From DATATB01 sp036268995 (GTDB lineage: Bacteria > Planctomycetota > Planctomycetia > Pirellulales > PNKZ01), in assembly GCA_036268995.1 (NCBI GenBank), contig DATATB010000140.1, positions 1-64,000 of the forward strand: a stretch of 64,000 bases of DNA. Reading direction: 5' to 3'. This document shows positions 25,066 through 32,997 of the stretch, piece by piece (position 1 is the stretch's first letter; each line of letters begins with the position of its first letter). Both the position numbers and the translations under genes were made by a program. The notes under the pieces are model-generated. The model did not search any database. It was not told the DNA's origin and was given only the letters and a program-made list of their open reading frames with translations.

Positions 25066-25723
25066 TGGCCGGCTGGTCATGGTCATGGACCGCTTGATTT
25101 CGGGCCGCAAGTTGTTTGGATTTCGCTTCTGCCAGATGGCGACGATGGCGGACGTAGAAAAAGATCACCACCGCCGCAATGCCCACGACCACGGCGACCG
25201 TGAGCGCGATCTCGGCCTGGCGAATCTGTTCCCACCAGCCCCCGATCTGTGGAGCAAAACGGTAGCTGAGCGCGAAAAAACAGCCGATCACGATCGACGC
25301 GCAAAACGTGTCGACCAGCACAAACCGCCGAAACGGCACGCGCAGAATCCCGGCCGTCAGATACATCGGGCTGCGCAGGCCTACCAGGAACCGTGCCAAG
25401 AAAAACACCTTCAGTCCGTGTGCGCGGATCATATCTTCCAGCTGCCGCTCTCGCTCGGGCGTCACGAAGCGAGCGAACCAGGGATGTTCGCGGATCACGT
25501 TTTGGCCGAAATGGTGCCCGATGCCGTATGTCGCCAGATCGCCCAGCAGCGCGCCGCCCAGGCAGCAGCCGAATGCCAACCAGGGGTTCAACACTCCTTG
25601 GCTGCTGGCGGCTCCGGCGATGATGATCAGCACTTCTTCGGGGATCGGCAACCCGGTGCCCGTCAGGATCAAGGCCACCACGATGCCGACGTACGAAATG
25701 TGCTCGACGAACAGGTCAACCAT
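25043..25723 (-). CDS. DedA family membrane protein
   Basis: The 226-residue integral membrane protein has the DedA pattern: an early G-x-G-L-P-I-P-E-E (residues 23-31), G-x-x-x-G-D-x-x-x-Y-x-I-G near 57-69, and F-x-x-R-F-x-x-G-x-R near 108-117, with three or four membrane helices and a long basic C-terminal tail. DedA proteins include undecaprenyl-phosphate and phospholipid translocases. It is followed by the HEAT-like protein gene, which overlaps its end. Confidence 0.85.
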   Translation of the reverse strand: MVDLFVEHISYVGIVVALILTGTGLPIPEEVLIIIAGAASSQGVLNPWLAFGCCLGGALLGDLATYGIGHHFGQNVIREHPWFARFVTPERERQLEDMIRAHGLKVFFLARFLVGLRSPMYLTAGILRVPFRRFVLVDTFCASIVIGCFFALSYRFAPQIGGWWEQIRQAEIALTVAVVVGIAAVVIFFYVRHRRHLAEAKSKQLAARNQAVHDHDQPANEKKSVA

Positions 25724-26039
25724 GGACTGGAAACACTACCTCGGGGGGGACACGCGTGAGCTGCAAGCAGCGGGATCCATCGCCTCACGGCCCCGCCTTA
25801 GCAGCAGAGGCCAATTCAATCATTGCTAAAACGCCAATCGCACGGGCAGCGGCCAGTGTCATTGGCCGAACACCCGACGCCGATTGGGGGCCAATCGGCC
25901 GTCTACCCCATCAAACGCCACCAGTTGATCCGAAGTATTCTACTTCGATCAGCCAGCGGCGAAATCTCAACTTAGGGAGTTTTGGGGAAATGAATCGGCG
26001 AAAACCGGCTCCATCGGGTCCGATTGGGCGGAAAATGAC
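25724..26039. other. intergenic region with two perfect hairpins
   Basis: No gene is supported here. GCCGATTGG (25879-25887) and CCAATCGGC (25891-25899) form a perfect nine-base-pair stem with a GGG loop, and CGAAGTA/TACTTCG (25931-25937, 25941-25947) form a seven-base-pair stem with a TTC loop, extended by TGAT/ATCA. They lie between the 3' end of apbE and the 5' end of the dedA-like gene, both leftward. Neither has a T run. Confidence 0.5.
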
Positions 26040-27113
26040 TTAAACACGCCGCCATCTCGAGCCATCCAAGCCGGCGACGGTGAACTCGACTTTGCTCCCG
26101 CTGGGACTAGGGTAAACCAGCAGGGTACCGATGCCGGGGTGCGACTGGCAATATGCCAGAGCCTTTTCCACGCCCAGCACGTAGAAGGTGGTCGACAGTG
26201 CATCGGCCTCGGCCGCGGTGGGTGCGACGACCGTGGCCGAAAACATTCCCTCGGCCGGCCAGCCGCTGCGTGGGTCGACGATATGGCCGTAGCGCTTGCC
26301 GCGGTGCCGGAAGAATTGCACGCCCGAGCCCGACGTGCTCAGGGCCTGGTCGTGCAGATCAATCTCGGCCAGCCGCCGATCCGAGCGGACCGGATCGCGA
26401 ATTCCGATAGTCCAGCCCGGCTGTCTGCCGCCGGCCGAACTTCCCCGTGCCAGCACGCTGCTCTGCCCGCCGTGCCACAGAAAATCGGCGATACCGGCCG
26501 CTGCCATCAGCTCGGCGGCCCGATCCAGGGCATAGCCTTTGCCGATGCTGCCGAGGTTCAACTCCATGCCGGGCTTTCCAAAACCGACGGTGCCGGCCGC
26601 CGGGTCCAGCAGTAGATGTTGTCCGCCGACGCGCGCCAGTGCCTCTTGCAAGGCCTGGGGCTCGGGAATCGCGCCGGCCCGACGGTAAAAGCCCCACACC
26701 TTGGTCAGCGGCCCGGCCGTAATATCGTAAGCGCCCTCCGACGCGCGGAAAATTTCGGCGGCCGAAGCCAGCAGCGCAAACAAGCGGGGCTCGACCGTGA
26801 CGGGCCCTTGCGGGGCCCGCTCGTTAATTGCCGAGATCTCGCTCGTGGGCCGGAAGACCGAAAGCTGCTCCTCGAGCTGCTCGATCAGGTCGAAGGCCCC
26901 CAAGGCCACTTCGCTGCCATCGGGATACTGGCCCGCGTTGAGAAACAGCTCGAAGTCGCAGGCCATGGCCCGCCGCTTGAGCTGCACGAGATACGCCCCG
27001 CCAGCCGCCGAGCCGGGGTCGCCAGTGGCCGCTTCGTCAGCCGCGCGGTTGCCGGGCGACGCAGCCCCACCGCTAAGAAACTCGCGTCGGCTGGTAACAT
27101 CCTGGTGATCCAT
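26040..27113 (-). CDS. apbE: FAD:protein FMN transferase ApbE
   Basis: The 357-residue protein contains the ApbE blocks: YDITAGPL at 129-136, L-G-S-I-G-K-G-Y-A-L-D at 187-197, HIVDPRSGWP at 277-286 and AEADALSTTF at 301-310, covering the Mg-FAD site. ApbE attaches FMN covalently to threonine in flavoproteins such as Rnf and Nqr subunits, outside the cytoplasm. The N-terminus has S-R-R-E-F-L at 8-13, the core of a twin-arginine signal, but the long hydrophobic stretch that should follow is weak. The ATG at 27111-27113 is used; the open frame extends upstream without a plausible start. Confidence 0.9.
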   Translation of the reverse strand: MDHQDVTSRREFLSGGAASPGNRAADEAATGDPGSAAGGAYLVQLKRRAMACDFELFLNAGQYPDGSEVALGAFDLIEQLEEQLSVFRPTSEISAINERAPQGPVTVEPRLFALLASAAEIFRASEGAYDITAGPLTKVWGFYRRAGAIPEPQALQEALARVGGQHLLLDPAAGTVGFGKPGMELNLGSIGKGYALDRAAELMAAAGIADFLWHGGQSSVLARGSSAGGRQPGWTIGIRDPVRSDRRLAEIDLHDQALSTSGSGVQFFRHRGKRYGHIVDPRSGWPAEGMFSATVVAPTAAEADALSTTFYVLGVEKALAYCQSHPGIGTLLVYPSPSGSKVEFTVAGLDGSRWRRV

Positions 27114-27291
27114 GTGGGCATTATATCCGGCTGAACCGTTGATGGCCCGGCCGGGCGAGCGCATGGACTTCGAATTCACTTTGGTCGAGAATAGCCGTGG
27201 CCGCCGGGTCCACTGGCCTGGGATGAATTGACATGCTGCCGGCATTGCGGCCGGTGAAAGTTTTCGCACCGCTCAATCGGGAGTGCCATCC

Positions 27292-27849
27292 ATGGAAATG
27301 CAACAACGGTTGGAGAAGCTGGAAAAAGAACGCTGGGTTTACTTGGGGCTTGGCTTTTTGGCCGTCATTGCCGGCTTGCTGGGAGCCCTGCTGGGTTCTG
27401 GCCTGGTTGGCGGCGGTGGTGGCGAAGAGGGCGAGGTCTTGCAGGCCAAGTCGCTGGTGCTGCGCGGCTCGGCCGATGCCATTGTCGTTCACGACGCCAA
27501 TGGCAAGCGCCGCATTGCCATCGGGCTGAAGGACGGCCAACCCGAAATCGTGCTGCTGAACAAAGAAGGTAAACGCACCGCCGAATTCAATATCAACGAA
27601 GAAGACTTGCCAAAGCTGGCGTTCATCGACCCCTTGGGAACTCGGCGGCAGCGCACGGGCCTGGTCACCGGCGGCGAGCCGACGGTCGAGTTCTTCGGCT
27701 TGAACAACGAGACGCAAGCCACGCTCAACGGCGATGCGCTGAAGTTCTTCGACCGCGCCGGCAGGCAAACCTTTATCGTGCCGATCCCGCCAGGCAAGCC
27801 CGCGGCCCCAGCCGCCAAGCCCGCGACCCCGCCGGCAGCGAAGAAGTGA
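27292..27849 (+). CDS. membrane-anchored protein, unknown
   Basis: The 185-residue product has a short N-terminal helix, one membrane segment (about 15-37, L-G-L-G-F-L-A-V-I-A-G-L), a Gly run and then a beta-rich domain with V-V-H-D-A-N-G-K-R-R-I-A-I-G-L and similar L-x-x-K-E-G-K-R repeats. The end is Pro/Ala/Lys-rich. Proteins of this layout (membrane anchor plus short repeated beta units) occur in planctomycetes without known function. GGGAG lies eight bases before the ATG at 27292. Its stop overlaps a GTG of the histidine kinase frame, and the kinase gene follows closely. Confidence 0.65.
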   Translation: MEMQQRLEKLEKERWVYLGLGFLAVIAGLLGALLGSGLVGGGGGEEGEVLQAKSLVLRGSADAIVVHDANGKRRIAIGLKDGQPEIVLLNKEGKRTAEFNINEEDLPKLAFIDPLGTRRQRTGLVTGGEPTVEFFGLNNETQATLNGDALKFFDRAGRQTFIVPIPPGKPAAPAAKPATPPAAKK

Positions 27850-27890
27850 ACGCCATCGGCAGCCGCGGCGCTTTGAGAAGGGGGCCATTC

Positions 27891-29039
27891 ATGGGCGATC
27901 GCCAGAACTCGACGCTTCAGCCAACCGACGAAGAAGCCCAGCGCGCCTGGCAAGCGGAAAAACAGGCCGCCCTGGCACGCCTGGCCACCGGCATGGTGCA
28001 CGATTTCAACAACCTGCTAATGATCATCGTGGGCCATGCGGAGCTGGGGTTGTTGACGTCGCAGCCCAATTCACCGGCCAGGGCGCCGCTGGAGCGGATC
28101 CTGAATGCGAGCGAGCAAGCCAGCGAATTTTGCAGGCAGATCATCGATTCGACCGGCCGCATGCGGCTGGAGCTGCGACCTACGGATCTCAACGGGCTGC
28201 TGCAAGCGTTGCAAACGCCGCTGACCGCGGCGGCTTCGCACGCGGCGTTGCGCTGGCAACTGCACGAGCGGCTGCCAGCCATTGATGCCGACCCTGCGCA
28301 GCTCACGCGGCTGATCAACCATCTGGTGGCCAACGCGGACGAGGCGTTGCCGCCCAGCGGCGGCACCATCACGCTCGGCACCGGAGCAGCGGCCGTCGAT
28401 CGCGATTCGCCCGCCTGGCTGCCCGAGACGGGCCTTCCGTCGGCGCCGTGCGTGTTTCTGGAAGTTGCCGATACGGGCGCCGGCATGGATCGCGCCACCG
28501 TCAACCGCATGTTCGATCCATTTTTCAGCACCCGGCGCACGGGCCGCGGGCTGGGTCTGGCCGCGGTGTTGGGCATCGCCCGCGCCCATCGAGCCGCGAT
28601 CAGCGTCGATAGCCAACCGGGCCAAGGCACGCGGATCCGCGTCTTCTTTCCACCCAGCGAAGCGGCAGCCGCCGGAACTGAATTTGCCCAAGCGCCGGCT
28701 TGGCGTGGCAGCGGTCGAGCGCTGGTGATCGATGCCGACGAACCGGCCCGCACGGTGGCCGGCGCGCTACTGGAACATTTCGGCTTTGACGCGCTGCTGG
28801 CCGCCGAGGTGGCTCACGCCGCGACGCTACTGCGTGAACACGCCGGTGGAACGAGCGTCATCTTATTGGCCGCAACGACAGCGGACGTCGTCAAGTCGCT
28901 CGCCCAATTGCGTGAGCTGATGCCGGACGCCAAGATTCTGCTCATTGGCGCGGATGCAGCTTCCGGCGCCGACGGCTTCGTGCAAAAACCCATTGACGCC
29001 GCCCGACTTGCCGTTGCCTTGCAGTCGCTGCTCGGCTGA
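27891..29039 (+). CDS. sensor histidine kinase with degenerate receiver domain
   Basis: The 382-residue protein has a HisKA H-box (A-T-G-M-V-H-D-F-N-N-L-L, His37), an N-box (Asn148), the G1 box DTGAGM (194-199), F-D-P-F-F-S-T-R and a G2 box G-R-G-L-G-L-A, so the ATPase part looks active. No sensor domain or membrane segment precedes it. Residues 275-381 fit a receiver fold, with acidic residues at 281-284 and a lysine at 366, but the place of the phospho-acceptor aspartate (about 326-328) reads L-L-A-A, so it cannot be phosphorylated in the usual way. It follows the membrane protein gene by 41 bases; GGGGG precedes the ATG at 27891. Confidence 0.8.
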   Translation: MGDRQNSTLQPTDEEAQRAWQAEKQAALARLATGMVHDFNNLLMIIVGHAELGLLTSQPNSPARAPLERILNASEQASEFCRQIIDSTGRMRLELRPTDLNGLLQALQTPLTAAASHAALRWQLHERLPAIDADPAQLTRLINHLVANADEALPPSGGTITLGTGAAAVDRDSPAWLPETGLPSAPCVFLEVADTGAGMDRATVNRMFDPFFSTRRTGRGLGLAAVLGIARAHRAAISVDSQPGQGTRIRVFFPPSEAAAAGTEFAQAPAWRGSGRALVIDADEPARTVAGALLEHFGFDALLAAEVAHAATLLREHAGGTSVILLAATTADVVKSLAQLRELMPDAKILLIGADAASGADGFVQKPIDAARLAVALQSLLG

Positions 29040-29057
29040 TTTCACCACTTCCTTATC

Positions 29058-29097
29058 AGTGCCATCCATGACATCCGTGGTCAGGCACTTTATTTTT
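29058..29097 (+). terminator. intrinsic terminator after the histidine kinase gene
   Basis: AGTGCC (29058-29063) pairs with GGCACT (29084-29089), with further weak pairing inside, followed by TTATTTTT. It lies 18 bases after the stop codon. It ends a rightward transcript; dnaB converges from the other side. Confidence 0.65.
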
Positions 29098-29108
29098 CGT
29101 ATTTCGCG

Positions 29109-30506
29109 CTAATTGAAATCGTAGCGCTCGGTCTGAGCGAGGTTGTCGAACCGCGTGAAGTCGGACAGCCACGAGACCTTGACGTCGCCGACCGGGCCGT
29201 TGCGCTGTTTGGCCACCATGATCTCGGCCTCGCCTTTGCACCGCTCCTTGTCCTCGTCCGTGCTGGCGTAATACTCGTCGCGGTGTACGAACATCACTAC
29301 GTCGGCGTCCTGCTCGATGGCGCCTGACTCGCGCAGATGGCTCAGCCGCGGCCGATTGTCGCGCGTGGCCTCGGCCTGCCGGTTGAGCTGGGCCAGGCAG
29401 AGCACCGGCACATGCAGCTCGCGGGCCAAACCCTTTAAGCGCCGCGCGATCTTGGCCACTTGCTCCTGCCGCGGATCTTTCGAATTGTCCGGCTCGATGA
29501 GCTGCAAATAATCGATCACCACCAGGGACAGCTGATGCCGGCGTTTCAGCCGCCGGGCCGTGGCCGCGATTTCGGTCATCGTGCGGCTGGGCGTGTCGTC
29601 GATGAACAGCGGCGCCTGGCTCATCGTGGACGTCGCGTGCGTGAGCTTGACGCGATCGGCCGCGGGCAAGTGCCCGCCGCGAAGCTTGTGGCCGTTGATT
29701 CGGCCGTGCGAGCAGAGCATGCGCTCGGCCAATTCCAGGCGCGACATTTCGAGGCTCACGAACAGCGTGGGCCGCCCGTCGACCACCGCGACGTTTTCGG
29801 CAATGCTCGTGGCCAGGGCCGTTTTGCCCATGCTGGGACGACCGGCCACGATCACTAATTCCGATTCGTGCAGTCCGCCCAATAGCGAGTCCAGATCGGT
29901 CAGCCCGGTGGCCATGCCGCTGGAGCCGCCCTTGGTGAGCCGCGCGTCGATCCGCTCCAGCGCTTCGTGCAGCACGTCTTGCATGGCGGCCAGCTCGCCC
30001 GTGCCCTTACGCTCCAGGATGCTGAACACACGCTCTTCGGCCTTGCTCAACATTTCGCGGGCTTCGTGCGCTCCGTCGTACGCATCGCGCAGGATTTCGG
30101 TGCCGGCGTGGATCAACGCCCGTAGCGTCCCCTTGTCGCGGACGATCTGGGCGTAGTAGACGGCGTTCGCGGCCGTGGGGACGCAGTTGAGCACTTCGGC
30201 CAGGTAGGTCATGCCGCCGACCATTTCCAGGTCGCCGGTTTTTTTCAGCCGCTCGACCAGCAGCGTGATGTCGATCCGCAGCCCTTCGTTGTGCATGCCG
30301 AGCAGATGCGTGAACAAGCGTTGATTGGGCGGGGCGTAAAAATCTTCGCTGCCCAGCAGCAGGGCCACGTCGTCGCACACTTGCGGATCCAGCAGCAGGC
30401 TGCCGAGCACGCCTTTTTCGGCTTCCAGGTTCTGCGGCGGCAGGCGGTCGAGAATCTCGGATCCGGGACGGGAAACGGCGCGCGGATTGCGTTCGAGCGT
30501 GGCCAT
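29109..30506 (-). CDS. dnaB: replicative DNA helicase DnaB
   Basis: The 465-residue protein has the DnaB N-terminal helical domain (about 20-120) and RecA-like C-terminal domain: Walker A AGRPSMGKTA at 221-230, the catalytic SLEMS (251-255, Glu253), Walker B VVIDYLQL (329-336), L-A-Q-L-N-R near 380 (sensor) and a C-terminal arginine-finger region. As the hexameric helicase it unwinds DNA at the replication fork and loads primase. The ATG at 30504-30506 has GGGAGGG upstream. A promoter is visible at 30555-30583. Confidence 0.95.
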   Translation of the reverse strand: MATLERNPRAVSRPGSEILDRLPPQNLEAEKGVLGSLLLDPQVCDDVALLLGSEDFYAPPNQRLFTHLLGMHNEGLRIDITLLVERLKKTGDLEMVGGMTYLAEVLNCVPTAANAVYYAQIVRDKGTLRALIHAGTEILRDAYDGAHEAREMLSKAEERVFSILERKGTGELAAMQDVLHEALERIDARLTKGGSSGMATGLTDLDSLLGGLHESELVIVAGRPSMGKTALATSIAENVAVVDGRPTLFVSLEMSRLELAERMLCSHGRINGHKLRGGHLPAADRVKLTHATSTMSQAPLFIDDTPSRTMTEIAATARRLKRRHQLSLVVIDYLQLIEPDNSKDPRQEQVAKIARRLKGLARELHVPVLCLAQLNRQAEATRDNRPRLSHLRESGAIEQDADVVMFVHRDEYYASTDEDKERCKGEAEIMVAKQRNGPVGDVKVSWLSDFTRFDNLAQTERYDFN

Positions 30507-30554
30507 GGGGCGGAATCCCTCCCTACAAGATAAGCGGCGAGCAGCAAGCGACTC

Positions 30555-30583
30555 ATGATAACGGCTGCCCGGCTGCGGACCAA
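30555..30583 (-). promoter_or_regulatory. sigma-70-type promoter of dnaB
   Basis: Read leftward, TTGGTC (30583-30578) and TATCAT (30560-30555) are separated by 17 bases and lie about 50 bases before the dnaB start codon. Confidence 0.5.
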
Positions 30584-30648
30584 CCGCCCGGCAGGGGGCA
30601 AGCTTGGAGCCAAAACCATTGGGCCACCGGGCTGAGGCGCAGAAATTC

Positions 30649-30677
30649 TTGCCCATTCCCGGCCATCGTGATACGTT
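30649..30677 (+). promoter_or_regulatory. possible promoter of the ParDE pair
   Basis: TTGCCC (30649-30654) and TACGTT (30672-30677) are 17 bases apart. Transcription would start about at the ATG (30685), and no ribosome site lies before that ATG, so the antitoxin transcript may be leaderless. Confidence 0.35.
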
Positions 30678-30684
30678 GAAAATC

Positions 30685-30954
30685 ATGGCCACAGAGCTTC
30701 CGCCGAAAATCGAACAATACCTCGCCAGCATCGTTGCCGGCGGCATGTTTCATTCACAGGAAGCTGCCCTCGAAGCGGCTATTGCTGCACTTCGCGAGAA
30801 AACCGAGCCAATCCCCTTCGTGCCTGACGAACACATGGAGCGTGTTGAGCAGGCGATTGAGTCGGCGAACGCCGGCCGAACACGTCCCATGACGCCCGAG
30901 TATTGGGAAAGTCTGCGGCAGGTTGTCCGCAGCGCTGCTGCCGACAACAGCTAA
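30685..30954 (+). CDS. parD: ParD-like antitoxin
   Basis: The 89-residue acidic protein has an N-terminal region (about 5-40) with the short strand-helix-helix pattern of ParD/RHH antitoxins (P-P-K-I-E-Q-Y-L-x-x-x-V-x-x-G-x-F-x-S-x-E-x-A-L) and a flexible polar C-terminal half that would wrap the toxin. It would bind its own promoter as a dimer and neutralise ParE. Its stop overlaps the toxin start as TAATG. A possible promoter sits at 30649-30677. Confidence 0.8.
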   Translation: MATELPPKIEQYLASIVAGGMFHSQEAALEAAIAALREKTEPIPFVPDEHMERVEQAIESANAGRTRPMTPEYWESLRQVVRSAAADNS

Positions 30955-31244
30955 TGGCCAAGGCCCATTACACGCCCGAGGCCGACCAAGACCTCATCCG
31001 AATTGGCGCCGGCATCGCGCACGACAATCCAATGGCGGCGCTTCGCTGGATCGACGCGATCGAGGCCGTATGCGGGTTGCTTGCCACACAGCCACGCATG
31101 GGACAACGGATAAAAACCAAGCAATTTGGCGAGGTGCGCCGTCATTCGGCAGGCAACTACCTGATCTACTATCGACCGATCGCGGACGGGATTGAGATCC
31201 TAACGGTCGTGCATGGGGCACGCGACTTAGGCAAGTTGCTGTAA
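30954..31244 (+). CDS. parE: ParE/RelE-superfamily toxin
   Basis: A 96-residue basic protein with the ParE pattern: Y-T-P-E-A-D-Q-D-L near the start, D-A-I-E-x-x-C-x-x-L-A-x-x-P-x-M-G in the middle, then R-x-x-S-A-G-N-Y-L-I-Y-Y-R and V-V-H-G-A-R-D at the end. ParE toxins poison DNA gyrase, while RelE relatives cleave mRNA; the V-H-G-A-R-D ending is typical of ParE. It is translationally coupled to the antitoxin by the shared TAATG. Confidence 0.85.
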   Translation: MAKAHYTPEADQDLIRIGAGIAHDNPMAALRWIDAIEAVCGLLATQPRMGQRIKTKQFGEVRRHSAGNYLIYYRPIADGIEILTVVHGARDLGKLL

Positions 31245-31376
31245 GAACGCCACGCGAGGCACGGAAACTCGGCCGAATTTTCTTTACGCCGCGGGATCGA
31301 TAGCGGTAGGATCCAGGCGTGGCGCTCGCCACTTACGTCTACGACCCATTCCGGAACAATGGAGAGGAGGCGTCTC

Positions 31377-32738
31377 ATGTCTGCCAAGGCTGCTGCGCGC
31401 TCGTATCGCGGCGCAATCATCGCCGCACTCGTCTCGATCGTCGTTTATCCGGCCGGTCCCTGGGGGTGGCCCAATTCTGCCCGTGCGGCTGATACCGAGC
31501 GCGGCGAAAAGCTATTCCGGCACATCTGGGAGTCTGGCGACCTCGTGGCCGGCTCAGGCGACGGCCTGGGGCCCATGTACAACGAACGCTCGTGCGTCGC
31601 TTGCCATTTTTTGGGCGGAGCGGGCGGAGCCGGACCCAACAAGAACAATGTCGATATCCTGTCGGGCGCTCCACCCACGGATCAGAAGAATGTCGAAAAA
31701 CTGATTCAGCAACTGGGCCATATTCATGCCGGCTTTGGACGCGGCACCAGCATCGTGCTGCACCACTACAGCACCGACGGCAGATACGCCCCGTTTCGCG
31801 ATCGACTGCTCGGCATCCGTACTCCGACGGCTGATGCCACGCGGCAAATGCTTGCCATTTCGGCCAGCCGCAGGAGCAAGAAGTCGGACGACAGCCCGAT
31901 CAAAACTCTCCACGCACGCGGAGCCACGCTGCTGCTGAGCCAGCGCAATACCACGCCGCTGTTTGGCGCCGGCTTGATCGACGCCATTTCCGAGAAGGAT
32001 ATTCGGGAGGCCGGCGTGGCCGAAGGGCTCGAGAACCGCGGCATCTCGGGCCGCTTTGTCGGGCGTTTTGGTTGGCGCGGGCAGGTAGCAACGTTGAAGA
32101 ACTTCGTGCTGGGAGCTTGCGCCGTCGAAGTTGGACTGCAAAACCCCGATCAGGCCCAAATGCGCAATCCGCTCTTGCTGGGGCAGACCGTTTTTGCCCC
32201 CGGCCAGCCGATTACCGAACGCTTGGATATGACGCCCGAGTATTGCGACGACCTGGTGGCCTATGTCGTCAGCTTGCCCCGTCCGCGTCAGTTGCCGGCC
32301 GACGACGCCCAGCAAACCGTTTACCTTCAGCACGGCCAGAACCTGTTCGAAACGGTCGGCTGCGTTTTGTGCCATCGCCCGCAACTCGGCTCGGTGGCGG
32401 GGCTGTATAGCGACTTGCTCTTGCACGACATGGGCACACGGTTGGAAGACCCGGCCTCGGCCTCGTCGTTCGCTTCGAGCGAATACTACGGGCCGCCGCC
32501 GGATCTGACGTCGCCGTTTGCCGCCGAGCGGCGGCGCGAGTGGAAAACGCCGCCGCTGTGGGGTCTGCAGGACTCAAGACCCTATTTGCACGACGGTCGC
32601 GCCGCCACGATCGAAGAGGCGATTGACTGGCATGGCGGCGAAGCGGCTTCATCGCGCGAGCGCTACGTGGCCCTGCCAGCCGAAGCCCGCGCCCACATTG
32701 TGCTCTTTTTATCCACCCTGCGAGCGCCGACGTATTAA
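31377..32738 (+). CDS. di-haem oxidoreductase-like cytochrome (DUF1111 family)
   Basis: The 453-residue protein has a signal peptide (about 1-37, ending A-R-A-A) and two haem c sites, CVACH and CVLCH (third Cys/His of each binding haem iron), the first near residue 71 and the second near residue 333. The layout and the late P-L-W-G-L-x-x-x-R-P-Y-L-H-D-G-R-A block fit the DHOR/DUF1111 family of periplasmic di-haem oxidoreductases. Substrate and partners are not known. AGGAGG lies seven bases before the ATG at 31377. It is a single gene. Confidence 0.85.
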   Translation: MSAKAAARSYRGAIIAALVSIVVYPAGPWGWPNSARAADTERGEKLFRHIWESGDLVAGSGDGLGPMYNERSCVACHFLGGAGGAGPNKNNVDILSGAPPTDQKNVEKLIQQLGHIHAGFGRGTSIVLHHYSTDGRYAPFRDRLLGIRTPTADATRQMLAISASRRSKKSDDSPIKTLHARGATLLLSQRNTTPLFGAGLIDAISEKDIREAGVAEGLENRGISGRFVGRFGWRGQVATLKNFVLGACAVEVGLQNPDQAQMRNPLLLGQTVFAPGQPITERLDMTPEYCDDLVAYVVSLPRPRQLPADDAQQTVYLQHGQNLFETVGCVLCHRPQLGSVAGLYSDLLLHDMGTRLEDPASASSFASSEYYGPPPDLTSPFAAERRREWKTPPLWGLQDSRPYLHDGRAATIEEAIDWHGGEAASSRERYVALPAEARAHIVLFLSTLRAPTY

Positions 32739-32777
32739 AAACTGCCCGGCGGTCGAATGGTATTCGCGAATCGGATC

Positions 32778-32851
32778 GGCGAGCCCTGAGGCGTAAGCCC
32801 GGGGAGTCCCGGCGTCGGGCACCTCCCCCGGCTGACGCCATGGGGCTCGCC
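32778..32851. repeat. GGCGAGCCC inverted repeat
   Basis: GGCGAGCCC (32778-32786) and GGGCTCGCC (32843-32851) are perfect arms; inside, GGCGT...AGCCCGGGG pairs imperfectly with CCCCCGGCTGACGCC. It lies in the 259-base gap before murC. Confidence 0.65.
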
Positions 32852-32997
32852 ATGCATGAACTGAAAGCGGGGCTAGCTGACTGCATCGACCGCCGGCGCT
32901 CGCATTGACGCAGGCGCAGACTGCTATCTATGATCCTCCGGCGTGATGGTCTGTCCGCGGCGGGATCGGCTGCGCCCACGCTGAACTTTCGACAAGG

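Noticed and set aside
25756..26043. A 95-residue open frame in the gap after apbE
   Set aside because: No ribosome site, no homology signal, and it crosses two perfect hairpins.
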